Source: Adiantum capillus-veneris (Eukaryota; Streptophyta; Polypodiopsida; Polypodiales; Pteridaceae). Taken from it: a stretch of 64,000 bases of DNA. The translations under genes were made by a program, and so were the position numbers. Where the stretch lies: contig CM043959.1 of assembly GCA_014529385.2 (NCBI GenBank), positions 9,450,809 through 9,514,808 on the forward strand, given 5' to 3'. Each line of letters begins with the position of its first letter. Within the stretch, counting starts at the first letter, position 1. This document shows, one piece after another, positions 21,375 through 33,563 of this stretch. Under the pieces are notes generated by a model. It ran no database searches. It was not told where the DNA came from and saw only the letters and a program-made list of their open reading frames with translations.

Positions 21375-21465
21375 GGAAATTAATAGGCCACTCTTTGTAA
21401 AGTCTGAAGTGTTTTCTAACTCAAACCCGGTGTTCAGTTGTAATTTTGTTTCTTTCTTATAAAAT

Positions 21466-22112
21466 CAAAAGGCGTATTTGGCAAAAGAAAGCCCTAAATC
21501 CGCAACAAGCAGGGGTTTCCTTCCCCTTATTTGCTTAGTATTGACCTCTGTACTAGCAGACATCACTTAACTTTTCTTTTGGTCAGTACTAAGAGAATAG
21601 GGCCCTTCGGACTAGGTGACCTTACCTTATTTTCTTGGTACTGACCAACTAAACAAAATACAAGCGCACTGGACCGAAATCAAAACGCGTATTTGGCAAA
21701 AGAAAGCCCTAAATCCGCAACAAGCAGGGGTTTCCTTCCCCTTATTTGCTAAGTATTGACCTCTATACTAGCAGACATCACTTAACTTTTCTTTTGGTCA
21801 ATACCATGCGAATAGGACCCTTCGGACTTGGTGACCTTACCCTATTTGCTTGGTACTGACCAACTACACAAAATTAAAGTGCACGGTACCGAAATCAAAA
21901 GGCGTATTTGACAAAAGAAAACCCTTAATCCGCAACAAGAAGGGGTTACCTTCCCCTTATTTTCTTGGTATTGACCTCTGTACTAGCAGACATCACTTAA
22001 CTTTTCTTTTGGTCAATACCAAGCGAATAGGGCCCTTCAGACTAAGTGACCTTACCTTATTCGCTTGGTACTGACCAACTACAAAAAATACAAGTGCACA
22101 GAAGGGTAGTAA
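21466..22112. repeat. Motif array 3: 215-bp tandem repeat, three units
   Basis: Three units with a 215-bp period (anchor GCAAAAGAAAGCCCTAAATCC near 21481, 21696 and 21911) each hold three copies of the 17-bp motif in minus, plus, minus order, with GGGCCCTTCGGAC following the plus copy. The third unit best preserves TTCGCTTGGTACTGACC (22050-22066) and GGTCAATACCAAGCGAA (near 22013). Confidence 0.88.
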
Positions 22113-22465
22113 GTAGCATACCTCTTCACTGTGTGTAGAGTTCCGCGTCGCTCAAGCATTGCAGAACAAGAGCAAGAGAAGGAGGATGCGCGAGAGTAAG
22201 AGGTGATGGATTTTGCTTACCGCATAGCGTCGATGGGGGTAGAGTTAATTAGAAAGATGCGCAGTAGAGGATGCGAAAAGAGGCAGAATAGTTAAAACTT
22301 GAGATGTTTGGCGGGGGTAATGCCTCAACTTAGAATGCTTACCTCGGGGAGGGTGACAACTTCACTTATGCGCGAGATTGTGGTTGGTAAATCATACTGC
22401 ATGGGAATCTGAGACCATTTAATATTGGTTGTCCTTGAGAGCGCAGCCCACGTTCCTTTTTGAGT
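22113..22465. other. Spacer without recognised gene
   Basis: Between array 3 and the 89-bp repeats I see no coding region or motif copy. The sequence is of mixed composition with no evident structure. Confidence 0.5.
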
Positions 22466-22479
22466 GACCGTTAAGGGTC

Positions 22480-22790
22480 AGATAGATGCCAATCGCCCTT
22501 GCAGTTGCCATCTTCATCTCCATCTCGCACCTTCTGCCTAGCCAGCTCTCGTGCCTTTGCCTTTTCTGCGCCCTTCCCCTTGGCCAGCTCTCGTGATCCT
22601 ACGTTTAGAGTCAGACGCCGATCGCCCTTGCATTCGCCATCGCCGTTTCCTTTTCTACGCCCTTCCCCTTGGCCAGCTCTCGTGATCCTGCGTTTAGAGT
22701 CAGACGCCGATCGCCCTTGCATTCGCCATCGCCTTTGCATTTTTTGCGCTCTTCCCCTTGCCCAGCTCTTGTGATCCTGCGTTGAGTGAC
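22480..22790. repeat. 89-bp minisatellite, about three units
   Basis: The phrase TGGCCAGCTCTCGTGATCCT recurs at 22581, 22670 and (degenerate) 22759 with an 89-bp period. It is GC-rich with GCCATCGCC-type words. Open frames across it exist on both strands and reflect the repeat, not a gene. Confidence 0.85.
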
Positions 22791-22993
22791 CTCCACTGGG
22801 TCGAGTCCTTTGCTGCCCCGTCGCCATCGCCATCGCCCCCCTACTGGTTCTTGCTGTCGGTGGCCTGAGACATCACCATCCAACTCGGCGCCATTGGATA
22901 TTGCAGAGACAGGTTCTTTCTCCCTGCCTCTCCCCTTTCTGCGTGTTGTTAACTTTGTGCGCACCGAAGCCACTGCGTTAGGGTAAAAACACA

Positions 22994-23110
22994 TGCATGG
23001 TTGGAATAATTACTCATTATGTGATCGTATCGCATTCATGGTTGGAATAATTACTCCTTATGTGGTGACCCTATCGCATTCATGGTTGGAATAATTACTC
23101 CTTATGTGAC
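22994..23110. repeat. About 47-bp tandem repeat, three units
   Basis: CATGGTTGGAATAATTACTC followed by CTTATGTG and a TGACC/TATCG spacer recurs three times. TGTGACC echoes the half-site of the 17-bp motif, which may be chance. Confidence 0.85.
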
Positions 23111-23204
23111 CGTGCATGAGTTTGGGCATAGTGAGTGAGTAGGCCTATAAATCTATCACTGATAACATAATATGCTTTGTTCTTATCCACCTATTCCGAA
23201 TGCC

Positions 23205-23605
23205 ACAAGACATAACCAAGAGAATAGGGCCCTTCGGAGATTGTTGGGGGCCCTACTCGCTTGGTACTGACTCAACTAACGTCACCACTTATGACATTAG
23301 CGCACGGGACATAACCCGTCAATATGACATTAGCACACGGGACATAACTAAGCGAATAGAGTTGTTCAGAAATTCTTGGGGGCCCTACTCGCTTGGTTCT
23401 GACTCAACTAATGTCAACTCTTATGACTTTAGCACACGGGATAGAACCAAGCGAAGAGGGTCCTTCGAAAATTCTTGGGGGCCCTACTCGCTTGGTTTTG
23501 ACTCAACTAACATCACCTCTTATGACTTGAGCGCACGGGGACAAACCAAGCAAAATAGGACATTGAGGGGTACTCGAGGCCCAACATTCGCTTTGTTATG
23601 ACACC
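23205..23605. promoter_or_regulatory. Motif array 4 upstream of gene Y
   Basis: Four inverted pairs: ACCAAGAGAATAGGGCCC-type plus copies (near 23212, 23348, 23448, 23546) each followed by a CTACTCGCTTGGTACTGAC-type minus copy (near 23253, 23385, 23484, 23586). Successive minus copies are 132 and 99 bp apart; the extra 33 bp is an internal duplication (near 23290-23345). Arms are extended by GGGCCC. The array ends about 30 bp before the first Met of gene Y. Confidence 0.85.
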
Positions 23606-23635
23606 AAATAGTTTTGGATTGCTTTTTTTTCAGTC

Positions 23636-25355
23636 ATGGGGATCATAGTCTTGGAGACAGATGTGAGTGAGGATACATGTGAAGAAAAACTATTCACATT
23701 CTTATATAACACCCGTGCTCATCACCGTGCACCAGAACTATCAGGAATGTTCAATGCAGAGTTTTCTATACAGAGGATTATAGATTTCTCCTTTGAGTAC
23801 CTACAAAACCATTTGCAACAGTATGAGGCAGTCACTTGTGACAATTCCATGACAGTTGATGGCATGAGATATGTGCACCCTTCTGACCTTGACCCTGACA
23901 AGAGTGCTTCAAGGAGACTGAATCGTTGTCTTGAAAAGTGGCCCTCCAATGCACTGCTTGTACAAGACAGGTGTATGAAGCACTTAAAAAAATGTCGATT
24001 ATTGGAATTCTACCATGGGTTTTTCTGTTACTTATACTTGTAGATGGATGGCGAGTCAGAGACTTTGCAGTCAACAACTTTCGGTAGTTGTCCATTGGCG
24101 CCGGAGGAAGAGGTAGAGGATGTGGAGATGCAATTCAATCCAGAAGAAGAGTGGGAAGAGGTTCTAAAGGAAACATTTGATGCAGGCTTAACTCTTGTTT
24201 CTCTTGCGGATGCAGCAATAGGGTGCAGGCAAGAAAGCCCAAGTATGAAAACGACTTTGCCTCTCAATTGTGCCCCCAGCTTTGCTATGGCGGGCGACAC
24301 CCACTATATTCTGCTCACAGATATCATGCATGAGCTCAATATACGGGAGGACTATTGCCTAGTAGTAATTGCAATTTTTTGTGAAGCAGACATGGGGTTT
24401 GTGGATGATGATGGAGTGGACCAATATCTTATTGCTGACACAGCTGTCCGCGACTCACAGTTCACTTCAGGGTCGCAACTGATTAAAGATACGTTATATG
24501 AGGCGAAGACCGGAGAGGCCAATTTGCCAACAGATGAGCAGTTTGAATTGACAACAAAACAACTCGGCTTGGAAAACATGGGTAGACACGTGGCACCCGA
24601 AGATCATGTAAATGGACGAGAATCAGATGGTAATTTTTGTCGATCATTCAGATGGTATTAGAGATGGCCGAGTGATAAAATATCATGAACATTTTTTTTT
24701 GCTGCCAGGTGCTAGTGTATGACGATAGTTTCCTTAGAAGAGCGGGAGGCTCACGCCAAGGGCTTGTCACTGGAGTCCAAGGCAAGGATGCGGCGTTGTC
24801 TCACTACATTGGGCGTTTCAACCACAAAAAGGTTTGTAGAAACAATTCAAGTACTTGACAATTGTACTCATCTCACTTACGGCCCATAAATTCATTGCAA
24901 TTATTATATAGATCATAATATACCACAAGGAATATTCTGATGACAATGCAAAGTTCCCTCTGTTTGCAATGAAAGCTATTACAAGATTGTGTGGTGGGCA
25001 CCCCCTCCCAGTAAACACAGAAAGAGTAATTCTGATTGAACAACAGTTTGCTCTACGTGTATTTGGCATTGGGTATGGGTGCCAGGCACTCAGAGCCCCC
25101 TATTTCATGTGCTACATAGCTTAGGATCTGGCTACAGGGGTTGAAGACCCGGAAAAATTAGATCCATACAATAAGCGGCTGTTTCTGAGGGAAAGAAGAT
25201 GCATGATGCCTGTAGGGATGCTACCATCAACAGAGGAACGAGCTCGTCTACAGAGCTTGCACATCGAAGAGGTACAAAGTGAGGAGGAAGGAGGTGCATC
25301 GAAGAGGATAAAAACGATGGGCTCAGGTCCATCTTCTCCCGCTCCTGACTCGTGA
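23636..25355 (+). pseudogene. Gene Y, unrecognised multi-exon gene
   Basis: The first frame (23636-24043) starts MGIIVLETDVSEDTCEEKLF. A second begins ATG 24044 after TTGTAG and has an acidic N-terminus (EEEVEDVEMQFNPEEEWEEV). It can be spliced in phase: exon 24044-24607 (donor GTAAAT), exon 24709-24831 (VLVYDDSFLRRAGGSR), exon 24912-25355 (IIIYHKEYSDD..., RLCGGHPLPVN, FALRVFGIGYGC). TAG at 25121-25123 breaks the last exon, and the frame then runs to TGA 25353-25355 with an acidic, Lys-Arg-containing C-terminus. Whether the first frame belongs to the same protein is uncertain. I see no catalytic motif or known domain. It is convergent with the transposase-like gene and is preceded by motif array 4. 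Confidence 0.5.
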
Positions 25356-25436
25356 CCGGCGCCACCTTGCATGGAACTCTGCCGCATTTGAAGCTCCCCA
25401 AGCCATCTTTTTCTTCTCTTTGCGGATGTGTTGTAA

Positions 25437-25652
25437 AGACCGTGTAATTTCTGAGCTCTTAAGAAGTTCCTTCTGCCTTGCTCTATGAATTAGTCGTCTA
25501 TAAGTCCATTGGTGTAATTCTAATAGGCTATTGGCCTTTTCTTAAGACCGTGTAATTTCTGAGCTCTTAAGAAGTTCCTTCTGCCTTGCTCTATGAATTA
25601 GTCGTCTATAAGTCCATTGGTGTAACTCTAATAGGCTATTGGCCTTTTCTTT
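25437..25652. repeat. 108-bp tandem duplication at the end of the transposase-like gene
   Basis: Two nearly identical 108-bp units (starting AGACCGTGTAATTTCTGAGC at 25437 and 25545) span the 3' end and stop of the minus-strand transposase-like gene. This resembles the 97-bp duplication at the 3' end of X2. Confidence 0.92.
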
Positions 25653-28146
25653 TCCTCCCCCATGTCGAGTGTGCTTAAAATAACCTGTTCTTGCCATGTA
25701 GTGGGTTTTTTCCATGCCTTGTGTGGACCATATTGATAGTGAGCCATATGTCTTGGCAAAATATGGACAATGGTTGAACAATATGTGCTGCATTGAAATA
25801 AAACAAAATGGTCAACTGAGTACAATTTAAAATTTTGTTATGTATACGTAGAATGCCAACCTACCATGTAATGTGTGATATGTTGCCCACCCCACCCTGT
25901 AAGGTAAGCCTTTTTCCAATCCAGCAAGGCTGCTTGAAATGATGTGAGCTTACTTTGGTCCCAAGAATGTTGCTCAAGGTAGTGGAAAATTTTATCTAGT
26001 GATTTCCACACGTTCGCCTTGTGATTCTGGATTGCCCCATCACCATCATTGTATTTAACCACTTTATGTAACTGTTTCCATTTGTTGAACAGGATTCTCC
26101 TTTCTTCTCTATCTGAATCTTTGAGGCTAAACCCAAGAAACCTTCTTGCCTTCACTCCGCCTATCGATGCTTTCCTCGGTACCTTGTACTCACTTTGAGA
26201 CATCTTAGGTCCTCTTCGATTTTGACATTGCCTCCATGCAAACCAATGTCTGAGAGCACTCCCTCTAATGCTTTGATCACTCTTTTCGACTCACTCTCTG
26301 GCTTTAATGTCCATGCAAAACATATGTACAAATGAACCACCTTTTCAATTATTCGACAGAGTGCATGAAGTGTACAGATGTGAACTCTACTCAGAGGAAT
26401 ATCAAGCATTGGTTTAAAATTTTTATCATGAAGATGTCTGTTGGGAGCTCTAATCCACTGCATACTCTCAAGTGATTGTGCATCATCCATGCAATATAAG
26501 CATGGATTTTCCACAGCTGCTCCCTGTGTTATGTTGTAAATACACTTAAGCGTCTTTAAGTCACCTGCCATGTGCCATTCCACTGTGTAGTCGCCAAATC
26601 CTTCCACTGGAAAGAACGGCTCCGTTTCTTTGTTCACTGATGATAGAAGGAATTTGGGTTTGACTAAAAACCCAATTGAGGATTTCAAAATTTTCCTTAT
26701 CAACCTGCAGTGAAAAATGAAAACACAAAATCAACAACCAAATAATCAATATTTTTGTTATCAGAGATTAAACGAAGTATACCTGAAATGATCCTAGAGA
26801 TAGAATGTTGTTTTCTGATTGCACGCTGAAGTATCGTGGATCCTCTTTCGTTATTGATGGATCTAGAGCTCTGTTCATGAGGGTAATGGTGACTCTCTCC
26901 AACTTCTTGTTCTTCAGGACCTCGCACTCGTTGAGCTTCAAAACAAACTTGAGAACCCCACCGCACTCGTCTCCACTGATGTCAAAGAAGTGAACTGCAT
27001 ACCTTTGCAATGCTTCAAGATCAACGAAGAGGTTGTTGTGCTCATTAAATTGTACCTTTCTGCCATCCTTGCCTAAGAACGTTGCTTCAATATGGAATGG
27101 TGACCCAAGTTTCTCAAACACCTCATCGTTTACGTGCCGGCGAGCAGCCTTTACATGTGATGGCTTTGGCAACAATGATCCTCTCTGTAGTTTATTTTGA
27201 GATTTTTTAGCTAATGCTTTGAAGAGTGCCCTGTATCCCATCTGCGAGATGTCACTCTCATCAAGTATTGCTTGCACTTCCATTGGTTCCAGCTGATTCT
27301 TGTTCATGAAGGAGGTAAGTAGCCTCCCTTTCAACTTACGAAATTTTTTTTGAGTTATCATCTCTTCAACTACTTCTTTTGGAACTAGACGGCTGTAATG
27401 CACTCCGGCATTGAAACCTGCACCGTTCGAGTTTGGCTGCAGTAAAGACCTGCCAAAAAAGCACAATGCGTTATGATCATGTATAGGAAAGTAAGTGTAT
27501 CCACTTCTTAATGGAGCACATTGAAGAAACAAAGTACGAGTTACCTTAAAGCTCGTATTCGTTTTTTCAGGCCACCACTACCAACCTTCATGTTCTCAAG
27601 GTTGCACAGATCTCGTTTTCTTTTCCGACTACCAAGCACGGTGTCTTTCTCTCGCAAACTTGTGATCTTCTTCTCAAGTCCTTGGATTGTCTCTTTGTTT
27701 AATGAAATCTTTTGAGAGCATGCTTCATTAAGTTTCTTCAGCTGCATGTTCTCCATTGCCAGGAAGTTTCTTTGCCTTTCCGCATTCAATCCTCTCATTT
27801 CCAAATGTTCGGTGTATCCCAATAGCCCATCCTTGCCATCGCCTGTGAAATGTAAGAGGTTAGTGATATTAGCAAAGGGAGGTGGCGCATTTGTCGTAGG
27901 ATCCTTTGGATAAATAGACCCATCGGTCCACAAATCCAAATGATGTTCCTTGTTTGTCCTTCTAAATTCTTTCTCCCGTTGAGATAAGAAAGACTCCCTC
28001 CTACGTTTCTACAACGGTGCGTACTCTTGCAATACATCAACATGAAGATGATGTGTGTTATTTCTTTGGGTAAGTGTTAAAGATGAAGGGGCCGAGGATT
28101 GTAAGTTCAAATTAGTGTTTTCATCAGGAAAAGATGCGTTCTCCAT
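25542..28146 (-). pseudogene. DDE-type transposase-like protein, four exons
   Basis: From ATG 28146 exon 1 runs to 27545 (in-frame TAG 28009-28011) with a basic, coiled-coil N-terminus. Exon 2 is 27449-26783, exon 3 26704-25865 and exon 4 25787-25542, with GT/AG borders. Probable catalytic residues are Asp in HFFDISGDECGG (26981-26983), Asp in MAGDLKTLKC (26560-26562) and Glu in STQGMEKTHY (25710-25712). Between the second and third are CLYC (26491-26502) and HICTLHALCR (26355-26382), likely zinc ligands. This layout (D, G-D-x-K, C-x2-C, H-x5-H, QG-x-E) is that of a DDE/RNase H-fold transposase related to unnamed families I know from animal and algal genomes; it is not MURA, TNP2, hAT or Harbinger-like. 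One-base lesions near 26640 and 26207 complete the damage. Confidence 0.62.
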
Positions 28147-28463
28147 TCCTAGAGTTGATAGAGAAGAAGACGGAGAAATGTCTCAGGTTTTGGGAGGGAA
28201 AGCCATATTCTCAAGTTTAGAGTTGATAGAGTTCGTGTGTCTTATGTTTCTGGAGGGAACTCTTGTAAGTTGGCATTTCAAATCATTAGTCATACGATTA
28301 GTTGGATTCCTGACAAGAGAACGAAGGATAAGAATGATAAAGACGACGGCTACCTACCAAAGAATGTCATTTTGGCTTTTTGTTGTGCAAAAAAGTATCA
28401 CATAAAATGCACAAGTTAAAATTTTCATTTTCTCTCTCTAAGCCGACGTGGCACTTCTTACAG

Positions 28464-28495
28464 GGCCCAAAAGTGAGTCCAACTTTCTCCTAATG
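28464..28495 (-). repeat. Right copy of the 32-bp inverted repeat
   Basis: Exact reverse complement of 15652-15683, about 320 bp upstream of the transposase-like start. It is preceded on the plus strand by CTTACAG. No direct duplication of flanking bases was seen. Confidence 0.6.
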
Positions 28496-28499
28496 CATC

Positions 28500-29440
<941 letters not shown>

Positions 29441-29510
29441 AGCATGCAAAGCCATGCGTGACCGCATACCCTGCTCCTCCCCTCCTCTATAGCTTCTCCC
29501 TTTCCCCTGA

Positions 29511-29700
29511 GCTCTGATACCCGTGTAAGACAAGGGAATCTAGAGCATGAGAGTCCATCACCCAACCACCCATTATATAGCATAGCCCCTGGTCCTTTGC
29601 CCTAGTTGGACTCCCTTTCCACACTACCTAGCCCGGCCCTGCCCTTGTCTAGTCCGGCCTTCCCGGTGTCTTGAGAAAGTGGGAGTCAAACTCAACCACT
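29511..29700 (-). repeat. Possible minus-strand LTR end with primer-binding site
   Basis: GCTCTGATACCC at 29511-29522 is one base from the complement of the tRNA-Met primer site. On the minus strand a TATATAATGG box (near 29573) precedes it at LTR-like distance, ending TTACAC before the site. No partner LTR or coding region was found, so this is weak evidence for a decayed element. Confidence 0.3.
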
Positions 29701-29877
29701 AAACCATCAAAGAGCAAAATTGCAAATACGCATGGAAAATGACATGAATCTAGGAAAAAACAGATAGAGTTTCCCTGAAGATTGAGTGAAAACTCAAAAA
29801 AATCTTACCAATATCACACAAAGCATACAAACACTTCATGTCTCACTAAACAAATCCACAACTGGTATACATACACT

Positions 29878-32800
29878 ACCAAAACCTTCGCAAACTAGAT
29901 CACTCCTGAACAAGTGGCTCTATTGACCTGTACATGTCCAAAAAAGTTATAAACATGGAAAATTTCTACTTGGAAGATATAGCTATCTGAAGGTGTATCC
30001 ACATATGCATACATGGCATAAGCTGCACAAAACCGTGCTAAAAATTGCTCTCTTAAATGCCCCGCACAATCATACATAGTGTGCACTATTGTGTTGCAGA
30101 AAGGATGTGCAACCTATGAGAAAAATGTTCTAAAATTTGGCACACTACCTTGTCAATCGAAAGAACACGTTGACCAAAAGCCAACCACAAAGCACGACCA
30201 GCTGCTTGCGGTCAAAATTGTCATCCGAGAGCTGAGCTCGCTCAAGGGAAAAGCTCCAAAATGGTTTTGGAAGCTGTTATGTGCCGGTGTGTGCTTTCAA
30301 AGCTGGAATGTGGGAGTGTCATCGAAGCCAAATACTCTATAGACTACGTCAGAGCTAGGATGCTTCGAATGTGAGCTAGAGGAAAACCAATGTTGCTTGT
30401 CACGAGGACGTGGAAATTGCTAACTTGAGTTGTTGGTTTCTTTCGGTTGATTTTTGTTGGCCGGACAATGTATGGCCAATATGAAATGATCGACGGCTGA
30501 GAGTTCTACCCGCTGTCAGGAAGGGTAGGTCATCACGAGTTGGTCGGGCCAATCAGCATTGGAATCCGAGCAAGAAAAGGGTTTCTAGGCTCAGTTTAAA
30601 GTCATTTTGGTCCCTAGCTACACTTATAAGTCAGTGGGTACTAAGGAATTAACTCGATAGAGGCAAACTGGACACATGGCGGCTCTAGATGCGTTTCCTA
30701 AGAGGGGGCTACAGTGCTACAGTTCATAAGAGTGCTATAGTGTGTGTGAGTAGTGGATGCAAGTGCTCACAGCTTTAATGGAAAGCTTGCCTTCTCCCTT
30801 GCTCTATGTAGCACGGCGATTTGTTCTCGCACATCTCTCTCTCCCCTTTGCACATATGGTAATTCCCCACTAGTTGGGCTTCTCAATTGAACTGTAGATT
30901 TCTGATGGTTTTATGCGTGTTTGGGATGCAAAAACTGAGAGTTTTCAGGTGTGAAAACTTGTCTGATTTACAGGAGAATTGTCCCATTACGTGCGGGAGT
31001 AACTGAGACGCGTAGGTGTGCTCGCTCTGCTCAAAGCGGTCCAAAACAAAGAATTACAGTCTGTTGTCTTTTTCTGCAGGTTTAGGGTTTCACACCTAAA
31101 GTACAGGGAATCGCCTGGGGAGCCTTTCAAAGGCCTTGGGTTGCATGTATAGGGTAGTACGCACCTAATAGTGGAAAAGCAAAAAATTATAGCATGTTGA
31201 AATTGACCTGCAGCTCATTGGAAAGCTTCCATATTGAAGGGGAAAGTGTCCTTGATGTGTATTTTTGGCCTACAATGATATTTGCACCATTATGCTGGCA
31301 AAATTGGGTCAAACACATGCAATTACAGCCATGGACAGGCTTGGATAGCTTGATGAGGGTTAGGTGAAAGTGTTCAAAACGTTTATTTGCCATGGGAGTC
31401 TCAAGAAGAAATGTTTGCTGTACAAGACAATTTAGAGAGATTTCCCGCTAGGAATCTCGTCTAATTGAAGGGTAAAGTGACCCTACAAATGCGAGAGCTC
31501 GAGGGCTATCCATAGAAGTGATCAGCACGCGAGTATAAGCAAAAACCAGAGAATTCCGTGTGCTGTAATTTCTTTCCAGGTTTTTTAAGTGCTCTAAAGT
31601 GCGTAAAAAGTCAGCGTGTACTTGGGAATTTGTCCATGGAGACTTCTACTGTGGTTATGTTATCAAAATTGGGTTAGAGTAGAGGAATTTTAGCCTGATA
31701 AAAGTGGGAAAGTTTACACATTTTTTTGAAGTATAATAAGAACGAAGAAATACCAAAGAGGGCGCCAGTCTTTGGGGCCAACATGGTGTCGTTGTCTGCT
31801 TGGTAGCTCTCTAGGGTCCATGCCCTTGTTTGTCTTGAAGTGTTGAATTCTAGTCACAGGCTCATTCATGAAGTTCTTTTGTGTCCTAAAGTGGAAACTA
31901 AAGTTTCAGGTGAAAACCAAAGTTTACCACCCTATGGACCGGTTTCACGGTTTAGTTGCCGGGACATAATCACTTTTTCCTTAAGAAGTGAGCCTTGGTT
32001 GGTTATTGAGCAGAGATACAAAGCACAAGAACTTGGAATTACACTATGGGTGACTGGACAGATGACACCAGTAAAGAGGGTTCCTCCTCACAGGACAGAC
32101 ATGAAAATCCGCATGTTCCTACATTACCTTTTCAGCATTCGCCCTGCCAAAAAGTGGTCAAATTTGGGCTGATTCTCTACTTCATTTTTAGGGTTTGCAA
32201 GTATCAATCAAGATGAGATAGAGAGAGGTCTCAGGTCTCACACTGGTAGACTAGCCACTAGATCTCCTGCGGGAGTGATATGGGTCTGCCAAGTAGCACA
32301 CTACTCGCGCCGGTTCTCTGAGGCGATTGCTTGGTTTCTTTGACACGTTGGTAAATCATCTTGAAATATGAGCTTACTTGGTTGTGGGTAGTACGCTACA
32401 GTGTTGTGAAATTCGGCTCGTCGCATAGGCAAGAGCTTCTTGCGCATGTAAAAGTTAAGGGATAGGATGTAAGATGCTATTTGGTAAAGTTCAAGAACTA
32501 TCCACCTATAGATGCAAGGCGGATGGAAGAGCATGAACTATCAGAGTCACCAGATTTATTGTAGCTTTACCTTGAGGCCTTTGGGTTACATCCTACATAT
32601 GCCCCAACGTAACATCTACAAAGACAAGGTAATGAAAAAACTAGCACATCAAATGTAATCATGGATTCAATGCAATAGCAATGTACATTGTTTGACAAAA
32701 CTATGAAGGTCTCATTAAGTCATTTGTACACATGTTTTGACAGTCTTTCTTGTGGAATCAGGAAATGATGAAAGGGTGCTTACCACACTAAATCATATAT

Positions 32801-32909
32801 GGCATGTATATATGGCACGCAATTGAGGTCATTTGTGATTTTAAGAGGGCGGTATGTCACAAGGACATGGAAATTGCTAACTTGAGTTATTGGTTTCTTT
32901 TCGATGAGT
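29878..32909. repeat. Family R internal module, copy 1
   Basis: Begins ACCAAAACCTTCGCAAACTAG and is collinear, with indels, with 46149-49303, including the shared phrases near 31147/47533, 31990/48370 and 32810/49195. It has no open reading frame of note. A block around GGACGTGGAAATTGCTAACTTG occurs near both ends (about 30404 and 32861). It may be the non-coding body of a large retrotransposon derivative or another unclassified repeat. Confidence 0.8.
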
Positions 32910-32924
32910 TATTGACTTACCGAC

Positions 32925-33480
32925 TAAAATCATAAAATCTGGCCTTGAATAAGATGGGTAAATTTACACAACTTAAAGTGCAAATACTGGCAAAAGCTTC
33001 GAATTTTCACCATAAAACCAGGAGAATTTCAAGTTTGCCCTTATTTATTTCGGTTAGGGTTTTTCGACCAAGCCTAAGCGTGTAGCTACTTGCATGGAAG
33101 TCGTCCCCTAGAAGAGCAACAAGTCTTCTCATGTCTTTGGCTTTAAAACAATCTACCCACCTACTTGTAGTGAGAACCTGGTCTTATACCTTTTTAACAA
33201 CCCCAGACAGCAGAGGACCTAAATAGAAAGCGCCTGCTATGAGCAATCGGGAAAGTGCTCGATCCACTTGGGCTACTAAGTTGTAACATTATAGAGCGTC
33301 GCATAAGCCTCGACCTCGTAGTGACAACACTAGTAGCGCAATATTGATCCCTATATTTGCCCCCTGTTTCACAATACACATGAGCTTTACTTATGTAGAC
33401 TCAAAATATATATTCATGCACATGCCGGTTAAGGCTTGCATAGACATTTCACAGATTATCACTAATTAGAGACCTTGAGA
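32925..33480. repeat. Family R end module, copy 1
   Basis: Starts near CGACTAAAATCATAAAATCTGG. Related copies lie at 38106-38562 (cut by gypsy B), 45909-46145 and 50672-51200. Shared landmarks are GGTTAGGGTTTTTCGACC, AGAGCAACAAGTCTTCTCATG and AACACTAGTAGCGCAATATTG. Recurrence at either side of the R internal module suggests LTR-like ends, but no exact termini or target duplications were found. Confidence 0.75.
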
Positions 33481-33563
33481 CCTTGATTTTCTTTAGCTTG
33501 CTTTAGGAATAAATTCAACTGAACACATATAACATTTTTGGATTCATAACCAAGCATCACTTT

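Larger units (their letters stand above)
15652..28495. mobile_element. Candidate large DNA transposon with Ulp1, histone H3-like and DDE transposase-like genes
   Basis: The 12.8-kb interval is bracketed by an exact 32-bp inverted repeat. It contains X2 (+), Ulp1-like protease (-), H3-like gene (-), a small helical gene (+), gene Y (+) and a DDE transposase-like gene (-), with four arrays of one short inverted motif in the spacers. Seen: the genes, the arrays and the inverted repeat. Known: large transposons often carry Ulp1-like genes (for example Kaonashi MULEs) and subterminal repeat arrays. Inferred: that this is one element. No target-site duplication was found at the ends, and the true termini may lie elsewhere. 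The transposase-like gene has at least three lesions, so the unit is not autonomous now. Confidence 0.45.

Noticed and set aside
22471-22994. Arg/Gly-rich frames on the minus strand
   Set aside because: They follow the 89-bp minisatellite; frames persist because the repeat period and GC content allow it.
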